A stretch of DNA of 64,000 bases from Planctomycetota bacterium (GCA_024274785.1 JAJSAM010000031.1:62001-126000); one strand, 5' to 3'. Shown: positions 8,226 to 17,766, counted from the stretch's first letter. The notes: generated from the sequence alone by a model not told the origin. Program-made: numbers and translations.

Positions 8226-9805
8226 TTCGTACGGGCGCACTGCTCAGCCTGGTCCTCGCGGTGGCGTGCTGTTGCGGAGGCGGAGGCGGAGGCGGAGGTG
8301 GTCGAGACGCCGCGGGCGGAGGCGTCCCGGCGGCGCCGGCCCCTCCCCCGTCGGAGGTCGAACCGAACGACGCGCCGGAGAAGGCCCTGAATCTCGGTGT
8401 GGGGACCTCGGCGCTGGTCACCGGGAACATCGCTTCGACCGGATCCGCGGAGGGACTGCCGACCGGGGATCTGGACCACTTCCTCTTCACGTCGTCCGTC
8501 ACCGGCAGCGCGAAGCTGACACTCTCGACTCCGGAGGGTTCCGACTTCGATCTGGGGATCCTCCGGCCGGACGGGTTGCGCCTGGCCACCGCGCGAACAA
8601 CCCGCGGCACCGAGGTGCTGTATGCCCGGGTCGTCCGCGATCAGCCGCTTCTGATTCAGGCCGGCGGGTACTCCGGCGAGCCCGGCGCCTACGAGCTTCG
8701 CATCCGGATCACCGCGGCATCCGATCCCGCGAAGTGGCCCGAGCCCTCCGCCATGAACGAGGCCCGCTGCTTCCACGGCATGGCCGCCCTCTTCGATGGC
8801 CGAGCGATCGTCGGCGGAGGAACAAGCAGCGCCGGAAGTCCCGAGCAGGCTTTTCTCGGCGGCATCGCGAGCACCGAGATCTTCGATCCGGAGACCGGGA
8901 GGTTCACGCCGGGGCCGAACCTCGCGGTCACTCGATTTGGCGTGACCGCCACGGCCCTGCCGGACGGTCGGGTCCTCTTCGCCGGAGGCGACCTCGCCGG
9001 CACGGCGATGCTGTACGACCCGGAGACGGGGAACATGGAAGGTGGGCAGATTCCACTCTCCAACAGGATGCGGGCTCTCCACACGGCCACGCTGCTCCCC
9101 GATGGCCGGGTGCTCCTCGCGGGTGGAGCGCGCATCGCGATGACGTTCCCGCCCTCGGCCGAGAAGCTCAACACCCTCGAGGTCTTCGACCCGAAAACCG
9201 CGAGTTTCACGCGCCTCCCGAACCTCGGTTCGCAGCGGTTCTCGCATGCCGCATGCCTGCTCGCCGACGGGCGCGTCCTGATCACCGGCGGTGAGCGGAA
9301 TTCGAGCAGCGAGATCATCGACCCGGCGGATCTCCTGGCGGGGAGCACTCCCGGGCCGGCCCTGACCGGAAACCTGGACGACCATACCGCCACGCTGCTC
9401 CGGGATGGGCGGGTGCTGCTCACGGGTGGTCAACGTCCGGGAATCGGCACCGTCGACACCGCCGAGATCCTCGATGATGTCGCGGCCGCGCCGGCCAGCG
9501 TCTTCCGGCTGATCGATGCCAGGATGTCCACCATTCGCTCCGATCACGTCTCGCTCCTGCTGCCCGACGGAAAGGTGCTGATCCTCGGCGGCGAGTTGGA
9601 CCGCCCCCCGCAGCCGGATGTCATCCTGAAGGCGGTGGACCTCTTCGATCCCGCCACCGAGACGTTCAAGACCCTCCCGGACCTGGCGGTCGGCCGTGAT
9701 GACCACCGGGCCGTGCTGCTCGAAGACGGACGCGTGCTGGTGACCGGGGGAGAGGATGCAAAGGCGAAAGCCATTCCGGATGCTGAAGCCGTCACCGTGG
9801 AGTGA
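8222..9805 (+). CDS. Kelch-repeat lipoprotein with pre-peptidase C-terminal (PPC) domain
   Basis: A 527-residue exported protein. The signal peptide ends at LAVACCC, a weak lipobox, followed by a nine-glycine tract. Residues about 40-160 form a PPC-like beta-sandwich, starting EVEPNDAPEKALNL with DLDHFLF and FDLGIL motifs. From about residue 175 there are six or more Kelch/galactose-oxidase blades. Each has the pattern [TA]ATLLPDGRVLLAGG, and many carry a following EIFDPETGxF strand, so the C-terminal part is a beta-propeller. No catalytic Cys-Tyr pair of galactose oxidase is evident, so a surface or periplasmic binding role is more likely than an oxidase. The first four bases overlap the HEAT gene, so the two are probably co-expressed envelope proteins. 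Confidence 0.8.
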   Translation: MIRTGALLSLVLAVACCCGGGGGGGGGRDAAGGGVPAAPAPPPSEVEPNDAPEKALNLGVGTSALVTGNIASTGSAEGLPTGDLDHFLFTSSVTGSAKLTLSTPEGSDFDLGILRPDGLRLATARTTRGTEVLYARVVRDQPLLIQAGGYSGEPGAYELRIRITAASDPAKWPEPSAMNEARCFHGMAALFDGRAIVGGGTSSAGSPEQAFLGGIASTEIFDPETGRFTPGPNLAVTRFGVTATALPDGRVLFAGGDLAGTAMLYDPETGNMEGGQIPLSNRMRALHTATLLPDGRVLLAGGARIAMTFPPSAEKLNTLEVFDPKTASFTRLPNLGSQRFSHAACLLADGRVLITGGERNSSSEIIDPADLLAGSTPGPALTGNLDDHTATLLRDGRVLLTGGQRPGIGTVDTAEILDDVAAAPASVFRLIDARMSTIRSDHVSLLLPDGKVLILGGELDRPPQPDVILKAVDLFDPATETFKTLPDLAVGRDDHRAVLLEDGRVLVTGGEDAKAKAIPDAEAVTVE

Positions 9806-9819
9806 AGTTACCGAGACCG

Positions 9820-9935
9820 GTCGCAGGAAGACAGGACGGAGAGCGGCCCGGCAAGGCGCGAGGAGGGCGCCATCTCACTGGTTTCAACCGACGAGCAACG
9901 TGGCTGGGCGGGTTGCCGGCACCGGCGGAACTTCC
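9820..9935. repeat. Dispersed intergenic repeat, copy A (degenerate ends)
   Basis: This copy contains the family core GCAAGGCGCGAGG (9851-9863) and, further on, CTGGTTTCAACCGACGAGCA. Compared with copy B it lacks about 11 bp near the left end, and its right end is eroded. It starts about 15 bp after the Kelch stop codon. The exact borders are estimates. Confidence 0.6.
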
Positions 9936-10072
9936 GGGGAAGACGATCGGGTGTGAGTGGTCGGCACGGTGGCCGGTCCTCCGAAGGGTGGGGATGATGC
10001 GAAAGTCCGCCTTGCGGTGACGGTTCGCAAGCGGCGATCGAACCTTGTCGGCGTTTTTCCGTTAGCACCGTT

Positions 10073-10127
10073 GTGACCTGGTCAAACCAAGACATCCGGA
10101 GGCAAAGCCATGGATGGACCAGGTCAC
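10073..10127. promoter_or_regulatory. 11-bp perfect inverted repeat bracketing a start codon
   Basis: GTGACCTGGTC (10073-10083) and its exact complement GACCAGGTCAC (10117-10127) enclose the ribosome site CCGGAGG and the ATG at 10110 in a 33-nt loop. In mRNA this could expose or occlude initiation; in DNA it could be an operator. The rest of the 304-bp gap (9806-10109) holds repeat copy A and no other gene. Confidence 0.3.
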
Positions 10128-11657
10128 TATCCCGCGTACCGTAACCTCGCCCGCCACGAGGACACCTTCAACGACGTCCTCTACGCCCAGCTGAAGAGAA
10201 CACCCTGGTGGTTGATTTCGATCGCCTTCCACGGCGTGCTGGTGCTCACCCTCTTCACCGCTTCCCTCAGTCCTGATGTGACGGACCCGGCCTTCGACGT
10301 CACCGCCAGCCTGGAGGAAGATCTCTTCGACAATTTGCCTGAACCGGTCCAGCCGATCCTCAAGCCGACGCCGCCGAAGGAGGAACTGGCCCAGCCCATC
10401 GATTACGTCTCGGAGATCGATGCGCCGGAAAGTGAGAACGACGAGACCGACAACGACGAGATCTACGACGAGGCACTGGGCGAGGTGGGGATGAACGACT
10501 CCCCGTTCAGGGGTGATGCGACCAACAGCGCCATTGGCATCGGCGGTGGCGCGGGCGGCGCTTTTCCAGGTTGGGGTGGAAACAGGAAGCTCAGGGGGAT
10601 CGGATCGGGCGCCACGATCCAAAACGCCATCCGGGGGGGACTCGAGTGGCTGAAAAACCACCAGAGCCGTGATGGCTACTGGGACAGCGACGGGTTTCAG
10701 GAGAGATGCAAGCTGAACCAGTGCGGCGGTCCGGGCAACGCCATGTACGACCCCGGCGTTTCGGGTCTGGCGCTCCTCGCCTTCCTCGGCGCGGGGGAAA
10801 CCCACCGCCACGGCAGCTACCAGAAGACGGTCTGCGACGGGCTCAGGTACCTGAAGCAGATCCAGGATCCGGAAGGTTGCTTCGGCCCCCGCACCACGAA
10901 CCACTTCACGTACAACCACGCGATCGCCACGTTGGCCATGGTGGAGGCGTATGGCCTGACCGGTTCGCCTCTCTTCAAGCGAAGCGCGCAGTCCGGCATC
11001 GACTTCATCCACAAGGCTCAGAATCCCTACCTGGCCTGGCGCTACGGCGTCCGTCCGGGGGACAACGACACCTCCGTGACCGGATGGATGGTCATGGCGC
11101 TCAAGTCGGCCTCGATCAGCAAATTGCGTGTGGACCAGGCGGCTCTCGATGGCGCGAGGGCATGGATCGACAAGGCGACCGAACCGGTGTACGGCCGGGT
11201 CGGCTACCTCGCTCGCGGCACCGGGCCGGCCCGTCCCCCGAACCTCATGGAGAGATTCCCGGCGGACAAGTCCGAGTCGCTGACCGCGGTGGGCATCCTC
11301 TCCCGCGTGTTCCTGGGCGAAAACCCGCGCAAGAGCGAGTTGATCCAGAAGGGCACGGATCTCTGCCTGAAGGCTCTCCCGGTGTGGGACGAGCAATCCG
11401 GCGCCATCGACATGTACTACTGGTACTACGGCACGCTCGCCATGTTCCAGGTCGGCGACAAGCCCTGGAAGCTCTGGCTCTCGGCCATGGACGACGCGAT
11501 CATCAAGACCCAGCACCAGAATCGCGACGAAGAGGGCTCCTGGGACCCGGCCGGCCCCTGGGGCGATGAAGGCGGACGGGTATACTCCACCGCGCTGATG
11601 ACGATGTGCATGGAAGTGTTCTATCGGTACCCGAGGGTGTTCGGCACCGGGAAGTAG
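10110..11657 (+). CDS. Membrane-anchored terpenoid-cyclase-like alpha/alpha-toroid protein
   Basis: A 515-residue protein. One transmembrane helix lies at about residues 32-52 (WWLISIAFHGVLVLTLF). It is followed by an acidic, proline-rich linker (PEPVQPILKPTPPKEEL), a Gly-rich segment, and then a repeat domain from about residue 170. That domain shows prenyltransferase/squalene-oxidase repeats such as GLEWLKNHQSRDGYWDSDGF, GLALLAFLGAG and YYYGTLAMFQ-like QW elements. There is no DxDD protonation motif of squalene-hopene cyclase, so it is unlikely to cyclise triterpenes. The TM plus Pro-rich linker recalls TonB-like architecture, and many Planctomycetes carry such proteins without known function. 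CCGGAGG precedes the ATG. Two paralogues lie at 20996 and 60113. Confidence 0.75.
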   Translation: MDGPGHYPAYRNLARHEDTFNDVLYAQLKRTPWWLISIAFHGVLVLTLFTASLSPDVTDPAFDVTASLEEDLFDNLPEPVQPILKPTPPKEELAQPIDYVSEIDAPESENDETDNDEIYDEALGEVGMNDSPFRGDATNSAIGIGGGAGGAFPGWGGNRKLRGIGSGATIQNAIRGGLEWLKNHQSRDGYWDSDGFQERCKLNQCGGPGNAMYDPGVSGLALLAFLGAGETHRHGSYQKTVCDGLRYLKQIQDPEGCFGPRTTNHFTYNHAIATLAMVEAYGLTGSPLFKRSAQSGIDFIHKAQNPYLAWRYGVRPGDNDTSVTGWMVMALKSASISKLRVDQAALDGARAWIDKATEPVYGRVGYLARGTGPARPPNLMERFPADKSESLTAVGILSRVFLGENPRKSELIQKGTDLCLKALPVWDEQSGAIDMYYWYYGTLAMFQVGDKPWKLWLSAMDDAIIKTQHQNRDEEGSWDPAGPWGDEGGRVYSTALMTMCMEVFYRYPRVFGTGK

Positions 11658-11663
11658 CACTCA

Positions 11664-11679
11664 GACGCCGGCCGGCGTC
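11664..11679. terminator. 16-bp palindrome between convergent genes
   Basis: GACGCCGG followed directly by CCGGCGTC lies 6 bp after the stop of the toroid gene and 28 bp from the end of the opposing exonuclease gene. As RNA it folds into a hairpin with a GGCC loop from either strand. No T-run is visible. Confidence 0.35.
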
Positions 11680-11707
11680 CGGAATCCCGGGCGCCGGCCA
11701 GAGAGCC

Positions 11708-12295
11708 TCACCGCTTCACCGCTTCCCGCAGCCACTGAAACGACAGCAACCCCGCCAGCGCGTCGTACCCCGCATCGTGCCACGCCGCCTCTATCCCGAG
11801 CTTCTCGAGCGATCGCTCCGCGAAGCGCTTCGACATGCGCTTCAAGCCGCTCCAGGCGGGACACGATCCCGAAACGGTCAACGTGCCCCCCAACGCGAAA
11901 CAGATGGCGTTCAGGTCCGCGGAACGGCGGGAGAGGAGGCGAAACGTCTTCGGGAGCGCCTGCTGCACAAACGGCAGATCGAAGGCCCCGACATTCCAGC
12001 CGACGGTGACCAGCTTGCGCTTGTCGGCCTTGCCGCCGTGGTCCAGGCACCACTCACACAGCCGTTCATCCACCTCCGGCGGGCGTGGCGCGGCGAGGAT
12101 GGTCTTCACCGGAATGCCATGCACCTCCATCGCCTTCTCTTCAGCGAAGAAGTCGCCCTCGTCCCAGCCGATGAGCTCCGTGATCCGCTCCTCCGGGCCG
12201 GTGCCGACGGCCAGGCCGATCTGGATCAGTCTCCCTCCCGCGGCCAGATCGGCGCAGGTCATCTCGCCGTCCAGGCCCATGTAGACATTCGGCAT
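11708..12295 (-). CDS. DEDDh-type 3'-5' exonuclease
   Basis: A 195-residue protein with the three DEDD exonuclease motifs in order. These are ExoI MGLDGEM (D9, E11), ExoII VGWNVGAFDLPFV (Asn/Asp of NxxFD) and ExoIII HDAGYDALAGLL (His and Asp, DEDDh type). Families with this layout include RNase T, oligoribonuclease and DnaQ-like proofreading exonucleases. The length suits a stand-alone enzyme, but the sequence between motifs does not clearly match any one of them. The ATG at 12295 is preceded by GGAG and GGAAATC. The gene is convergent with the toroid gene and divergent from the alpha-2-macroglobulin gene. The substrate (RNA or DNA ends) is not assigned. Confidence 0.7.
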   Translation of the reverse strand: MPNVYMGLDGEMTCADLAAGGRLIQIGLAVGTGPEERITELIGWDEGDFFAEEKAMEVHGIPVKTILAAPRPPEVDERLCEWCLDHGGKADKRKLVTVGWNVGAFDLPFVQQALPKTFRLLSRRSADLNAICFALGGTLTVSGSCPAWSGLKRMSKRFAERSLEKLGIEAAWHDAGYDALAGLLSFQWLREAVKR

Positions 12296-12430
12296 GATTT
12301 CCGGTCTCCGTTCGAACTCCCGTTGACGGTCGAAAGCAGATTGCTTCCACCCATCATCCCGCAACGACGAAGCGCCGGCGACTTCCTTTGAAGGTGGTAG
12401 ATCCGCCCCCCGCTGAAAGGAGTATATCCG

Positions 12431-15400
12431 ATGCGCATGCCTCGCCCCCGGACCATCGCGATCCTGAGTCTCTTCATCGTCCTCAATCTCCTCGGGTGGG
12501 TCTGGGTCCGCCACACCCTGATCTCGGATCGCCTGCGATCCGTGCACATTCAGGCCAGGGTGCCCGCCGGAGATGCCGACGGGTCCGACCGCCTGGCGCT
12601 GGTGCTCGACCGGAAGCTCTTTCACGGAGAGATGGAAAACGCCCCGCCTCCGGAGATGCTCTTCTCGATCTCCCCCGTCCCGGCCGGGAGCTGGGAGTGG
12701 GCCGCACCGGACCGGATCGAGTATGTGCTCTCCGAGGCTCTTCCGCCCGGCCGGTCGTATGTGGTGGAGCCAACGGATGAATTCGAGAACCTCACCGGCT
12801 GGCGCTGGGGCGACGACCACGAGATCCAGTTCACCACCCGGCGGCTCCGCCTCCTCAATGCCCAGCCCGACCGCTTCGAGGACGGTCGACTGGCGCTGGA
12901 GCTCACTTTCAACCAGGTGGTCGATCCGGCTGATCTGAAGGGTCATGTCAGGATCGACAACGGCGGCTCTCGCGTCGAGATCGCCACCCGGGAGCCCGGA
13001 TCGCGCCTTCGGATTCTGTTCCGCCGGCCCGGCGGTCTCAGCTTCACACTCTCCCTCGATGCCGGCCTGACGGGACTCGGCGGGGAGCGAGGCCTTGGAA
13101 CCGGCGTGCGGCGCACCATCAAGACGCCGAAGGGGTTCGCCGTCAGCGGCGTCCGCTGGATTGGCTTCCGCAATCGGACGCCGGACCCGGACCACGCCAC
13201 CGTCGCGATCCGCTTCACCTCCGATCTCGACCCGGAGTGGATCCCCGAGAACATCAGGGTCGAGCCGGAGCTTCCCGGTATCACGGCCGAGGTTTACTAC
13301 GGCAATGCCGTGCAACTCACCGGTCCGTTTCAGTGCGGCGTCCGCTACAGGTTCACGGTTCCCGCCGAGACGCCCTCCCGGGACGGACGCACCCTCGGCG
13401 CACCGCAGACCACGGTCTATCGGATCCCGTCACGAGAGCCTCACCTGCGCATTCCCTTCAAGCGCGGCGTCCTCTCCCCGGACGGCAACCTGGTCCTCGA
13501 TGCGGAAGTGGTGAACATCCCCCGGGTCAGGCTGCGCATCTCGCGGGTGCTCTCGAACAACCTCGTCCCGCATCTGCACGGTCTGGGAAGAGAGGAGACC
13601 TCCCGCGTCATCCTCACCCGCACTTTCGACCTGAAGCTCCCGCCCCACAAACTCGAGACGGTGGGGCTCGACCTCGCCGGGCTGCTCCCGGAGAAACGCG
13701 GCCTCTATGTACTCGAACTCTCCGACCCCACCAACTCCTGGCGGCGAGACCGCGCCATTGTCTCGGTGTCCGACCTCGGTCTGACGGTCAAACAGGGCCG
13801 CGACGGTCTCACCGTCCTCGTCACCTCCCTGACCGACGCCCGCGGGCGGGAAGGCGTGAAGCTCACCGCCCGTTCGGTGAACAACCAGGTGCTGGCCACG
13901 GGTTTCACCAACCCCGACGGGCTGGCGAAGCTCACCCTCTCGCCGGCAAGTCCCGATGGCGATCCCTTCGTGGTCGTCGCCGAAAACGGAGAGGACACCG
14001 GGTTCCTGCGCCTCGATCGAAATCCCTGGGTCTTCCCCGAACTCGAGTCCTCGGGGCGCGAGCCGCCCCTCCACTACGACCTGATGCTCTATCCGGATCG
14101 CACGGTCTACCGGCCCGGCGAAACCATCCACCTGACCGGCATCCTGCGCTGGGCGGATGGACGGGTGCCGCCGCCGTTCCCCCTCGCGGTGAAGGTGACC
14201 CGGCCGGACGGCCACCAGACCTCGGAGCTGACTGCGCACCCCGGGCCACAAGGCATGTTCCACCTCGACTACGCGGTTCCGGCGGATGGGCAGACCGGTC
14301 CGTGGCTCTTCGAGGGCACCCTGCCCGCGGGGGACCACGTCCTCGGTTCCACCATACCCCTGGTGGAAGCGTTCCTGCCCGCGCGCATCGAAATCGAAGC
14401 CGCCCCGAAGCAGGACCTCACTCTGTCCGGCGCCCTCCCCGGACTCCGGATCGAAGCACGGTATCTCTTCGACCAGCCCGCCTCCGGCCTCCCGGTCTCG
14501 GTGAGCTGGCGCTATACCCCGGAGACCTACAACTCCCCCTCGCACCCCGATTTCAGCTTCCAACCGGAGGGCGGGCAGGAGACGTCATCAGGGGATCTCG
14601 GGGCCCTGTTCCTCGACGAGGCGGGTTGTCTTGATGTCGAGATCCCCGCACCGGAGGACGAACCACCGGCCCGTTACCGCCTGACCCTGACGACCACCGT
14701 CACCGAGCCCGGCAGCAGGTCCGTTTCGAAGATGGTCAACGCCTTTGCGGACAGCGCCAGACGGCATCTCGGTCTCCGGGGACCGGAGCGCGGCTTCGTC
14801 CCGATCGATCTCGAGGTACCGATCGCATTCGTGCTGTTGACGCCAGAGGACCGCCCGGCGAGGCCCGGCCCCATCGCCTACGAGGTGTACCGCATCGAGT
14901 ACGACTACGAATTCGCAACCGTCGACGGCCGCTTCACCTGGATCAGCACCGAGCGCCTGGTCAAGACCGCGGAAGGGCAGGTCACTCCGAAGTCCGCCGC
15001 AGGGGAATTCCCGCTTCGCTTCCGCAGTTGGGGCGAGTACCGGATCCTCGTCACCGATGTCGAAACCGGGCTGACCAGTCGACTCGACCTGTATGCCGCG
15101 TCCGATTACTCCGGCGCCCGCACCCTCGCCCTGAAATCCGTGGAGCGCCTGGAGCTGATCCCGGACCGCCCCGCCTACGCCCCCGGAGAAGTCGCGGCGG
15201 TGCTGGTCCGCAGCCCGTTCCCGGGGACACTGTTCCTGAGCCTCGAGAGCGCCGACGTGGAGTTCTCCGAAGTGACCGAACTCGTCGGAACCGAAGCCAC
15301 CGTCTCGATCCCGCTGCCCGACCACCTCCGGGGCGGCGCGACTCTGACGGCCACGATCATACGCCCGGTCGATCCGGACGCCGACGACTGGCGCCCCCAC

Positions 15401-15703
15401 CGGGCCATGGGCGCGACGAGGCTCGAAACCCGCCACGACGCCCGCCGGATCCAGGTGAGACTCGAAGCGCCGGAGCGGGTGAAGCCGGGGGCGGTGATCA
15501 CCGCGAGCCTCAGCGTCGATCCATCGCTCCCGGGCGGCCCGGCCATGCTGCATCTCTTCGCTGTGGACGAGGGAATCCTCCTCGCCGGAGACACGCGCAC
15601 CCCGGATCCCCACGCCTACTTCTTCGCCCCCGCCGGTCCACGGTCGTCACCGCGGATCTGTTCCCGGACCTCCTCCCGGACCTGTCGCGGCCCGCCGGCA
15701 TGA
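12431..15703 (+). CDS. Bacterial alpha-2-macroglobulin, N-terminal part (frameshifted gene)
   Basis: A 1090-residue open frame, of which about the first 1066 are homologous sequence. It begins with an uncleaved-looking N-terminal hydrophobic segment (TIAILSLFIVLNLLGWVWV) that would anchor it in the inner membrane. The macroglobulin (MG) domains follow, including the MG2 signature LYPDRTVYRPGETIHLTG and a later PDRPAYAPGEVAAVLV. The final conserved stretch is LHLFAVDEGILLAGDTRTPDP, and then the frame breaks in a run of five C (15627-15631) and ends in about 24 unrelated residues. Adding one C restores continuity with the next entry, giving about 1778 residues in total (E. coli YfhM has 1653). 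These proteins trap incoming proteases in the periplasm. GAAAGGAG precedes the ATG. Confidence 0.8.
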   Translation: MRMPRPRTIAILSLFIVLNLLGWVWVRHTLISDRLRSVHIQARVPAGDADGSDRLALVLDRKLFHGEMENAPPPEMLFSISPVPAGSWEWAAPDRIEYVLSEALPPGRSYVVEPTDEFENLTGWRWGDDHEIQFTTRRLRLLNAQPDRFEDGRLALELTFNQVVDPADLKGHVRIDNGGSRVEIATREPGSRLRILFRRPGGLSFTLSLDAGLTGLGGERGLGTGVRRTIKTPKGFAVSGVRWIGFRNRTPDPDHATVAIRFTSDLDPEWIPENIRVEPELPGITAEVYYGNAVQLTGPFQCGVRYRFTVPAETPSRDGRTLGAPQTTVYRIPSREPHLRIPFKRGVLSPDGNLVLDAEVVNIPRVRLRISRVLSNNLVPHLHGLGREETSRVILTRTFDLKLPPHKLETVGLDLAGLLPEKRGLYVLELSDPTNSWRRDRAIVSVSDLGLTVKQGRDGLTVLVTSLTDARGREGVKLTARSVNNQVLATGFTNPDGLAKLTLSPASPDGDPFVVVAENGEDTGFLRLDRNPWVFPELESSGREPPLHYDLMLYPDRTVYRPGETIHLTGILRWADGRVPPPFPLAVKVTRPDGHQTSELTAHPGPQGMFHLDYAVPADGQTGPWLFEGTLPAGDHVLGSTIPLVEAFLPARIEIEAAPKQDLTLSGALPGLRIEARYLFDQPASGLPVSVSWRYTPETYNSPSHPDFSFQPEGGQETSSGDLGALFLDEAGCLDVEIPAPEDEPPARYRLTLTTTVTEPGSRSVSKMVNAFADSARRHLGLRGPERGFVPIDLEVPIAFVLLTPEDRPARPGPIAYEVYRIEYDYEFATVDGRFTWISTERLVKTAEGQVTPKSAAGEFPLRFRSWGEYRILVTDVETGLTSRLDLYAASDYSGARTLALKSVERLELIPDRPAYAPGEVAAVLVRSPFPGTLFLSLESADVEFSEVTELVGTEATVSIPLPDHLRGGATLTATIIRPVDPDADDWRPHRAMGATRLETRHDARRIQVRLEAPERVKPGAVITASLSVDPSLPGGPAMLHLFAVDEGILLAGDTRTPDPHAYFFAPAGPRSSPRICSRTSSRTCRGPPA

Positions 15704-17766
15704 TTCGCATCGGGGGCGGCGCCGGGAAGATCTCGACTCTTCGCAAACTCCGCCGGAATCCGGTCCCGACGAAGCAGCGAACGCCGAGCGTGGTATTCCT
15801 GAAAGCCGTGGCCGCCGACGAAACCGGCCGGGCCGGGTTCACCATGACCCTGCCCGAACTCACCGGGGCGGTTCGCCTGATGGCCGTGGCGGTATGCGGG
15901 GATCGCTACGGTTCTGCGGAGCAGCGCGTCGTCCTGTCCGGTCCACTCCTGGTCGAAGCCGGTTGGCCCCGGTTCCTCGCGCCGGGCGATCGGATGAACG
16001 TGCCGCTCAAGGTCTTCAATCGCACCGACACTGAAGCCGCGGTGGACCTCGATCTCACGCTGGATGGTCCCATCGAGCGCCTTCCCGGAGCATCGCTCTT
16101 CGGCATCACCGTGCCGGCGAACAGCCACGCGACGGTGGTGGTGCGGATCCGGGCGACCGGGATCGGCCCAGCCACCGCCAGGCTCCAGGCGGTCTCGGAC
16201 GCCGGGCATGCCACCGGATCCGAAGCCGCCTTCCCGGTCCGTCCGGCCACTCCGCTCATCGTCCGGTCCCGACTGTTGCGAGTAGCGGCCGGTGAGTCGC
16301 AGACCCTGTCCCTCGAAGACGGCTTCCTCCCCGGAGCGCACCGGACGGTGCTGGTTTCCGCCGAGCCGGCATTCGATCTCCGACCCGCGGTGGAAGCGTT
16401 GATGGACTACCCCTACGGCTGCGTGGAGCAGACCACTTCGCGCCTGTTCGCCGTCCTTCACGCCCCGGCGTTGATCGCGTTGACCGAAGACCCGGGGCAT
16501 CGGACCAAGGTAGCCGCGGACATGATCCGGCGCGGCATGGAACGTTTCCGTCTGATGCAGACCCGAAGCGGAGGACTCGCGTACTGGCCGGGGAGCGACA
16601 ATCCCACGCGCTGGGGTACCGCCTACGCCGCATCGTTCCTGGTCGCCGCTCGAGCTGCTGGACATGAGCTGCCCGAGGGGCTCTTGCCCGGCCTGCTTTC
16701 CTACCTTGCCCGCCAGCTCAACGCGAAGGAGGCCAGCTTCGCGGAGCGCGCCATCATCGTGCGGGTGCTCGCCTCCTTTCATCGTCCCGAGTTCGGATGG
16801 ATGACGCGACTGGTCGAACTCGGCGACGAACTCGACGTGGCGGCCCGGGCTCATCTCGCCGCGGCCTGGTTCGAAGCCGGCCGGCGGGATCGTGCCATCG
16901 AACTTCTGCCCTCCTCCCTCCCCGCCCACGCGATGCCGACCACGACGAAGGGGCGCCTCACTTCACCGGTGCGGCAACTCGGAGTGCTGCTCGATGTCCT
17001 GCTCACGATCGACCCGGACAACGAGCTTCTCCCCCACCTGGCTCGCAGCCTGAATCAGAGCCGGATCGAAGGACGATGGGACAGCACCCTCTCCAATGCC
17101 GCGGCGGTGGCGGCGCTCGCGCGGTATCGACTCTCCCGCGAGCAGGTCACCCCCGATTTCACCGTTTCCATCCGCGGCGAAAAGATCGACATCACCACCG
17201 ACCACCAGCGAACGCGGGAGTTCACTCTTCCGGCGGACACGAAGGAACTGAGGATCTCCTGCGATGGATCGGGCGCAGCGCACCTGGTCATCCGGACCGA
17301 GGGTCTCGCTGCGAACGCGAGCGGGAACATCCACGACCGGGGACTCGCCGTACGCAAGAAGTGGCTTGCCCCGGATGGCGGAGAGATCGATCCGCGCGGA
17401 CTCTCGGTCGGCGACCTGGTGCGGGTCGAGATCAATCTGTCCGCCCCGGCCGCGGAGCGGAACAGGACGATCGGCAACATCGTGGTGGTGGACGCCCTGC
17501 CTGGCGGCTTCGAAGTGGAGAACCCCCGGCTGGCCACCTCCGCGGCTCGTGGCCGAAGCCGGCTCGTCCAGGCGGACCGGGTGGAATTCCTCGATGATCG
17601 GGTGCTGGTCTTCACCTCCGCGGGCCGGGAAGAGCGGACGTTCTCCTGGTTCCTCCGGGTGGTCTCGGCGGGCAATTTCGTACTGCCGCCGGTGCAGGCC
17701 TCGTGCATGTACCTGCCGGAGCTGTCCTCGATCTCCGGTGAAGGCGACGCGGAGGTCAAGCGTTGA
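15700..17766 (+). CDS. Bacterial alpha-2-macroglobulin, C-terminal part with thioester motif
   Basis: This is the continuation of the preceding gene in the -1 frame. Homology actually starts near 15632, before the ATG at 15700, and that ATG overlaps the upstream stop (ATGA). It carries the A2M domain (PSVVFLKAVAADETGRAG and TLPELTGAVRLMAVAV) and the thioester-forming motif PYGCVEQ with Cys at residue 241 of this frame (codon 16420). The helical thioester domain follows (LAYWPGSDNPTRWGTAYAAS), then C-terminal beta domains. The thioester links covalently to an attacking protease. The stop overlaps pbpC by three bases. A real split protein, a sequencing error and an inactivated gene are all possible; the intact thioester and long conserved frame argue against decay. 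Confidence 0.8.
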   Translation: MIRIGGGAGKISTLRKLRRNPVPTKQRTPSVVFLKAVAADETGRAGFTMTLPELTGAVRLMAVAVCGDRYGSAEQRVVLSGPLLVEAGWPRFLAPGDRMNVPLKVFNRTDTEAAVDLDLTLDGPIERLPGASLFGITVPANSHATVVVRIRATGIGPATARLQAVSDAGHATGSEAAFPVRPATPLIVRSRLLRVAAGESQTLSLEDGFLPGAHRTVLVSAEPAFDLRPAVEALMDYPYGCVEQTTSRLFAVLHAPALIALTEDPGHRTKVAADMIRRGMERFRLMQTRSGGLAYWPGSDNPTRWGTAYAASFLVAARAAGHELPEGLLPGLLSYLARQLNAKEASFAERAIIVRVLASFHRPEFGWMTRLVELGDELDVAARAHLAAAWFEAGRRDRAIELLPSSLPAHAMPTTTKGRLTSPVRQLGVLLDVLLTIDPDNELLPHLARSLNQSRIEGRWDSTLSNAAAVAALARYRLSREQVTPDFTVSIRGEKIDITTDHQRTREFTLPADTKELRISCDGSGAAHLVIRTEGLAANASGNIHDRGLAVRKKWLAPDGGEIDPRGLSVGDLVRVEINLSAPAAERNRTIGNIVVVDALPGGFEVENPRLATSAARGRSRLVQADRVEFLDDRVLVFTSAGREERTFSWFLRVVSAGNFVLPPVQASCMYLPELSSISGEGDAEVKR

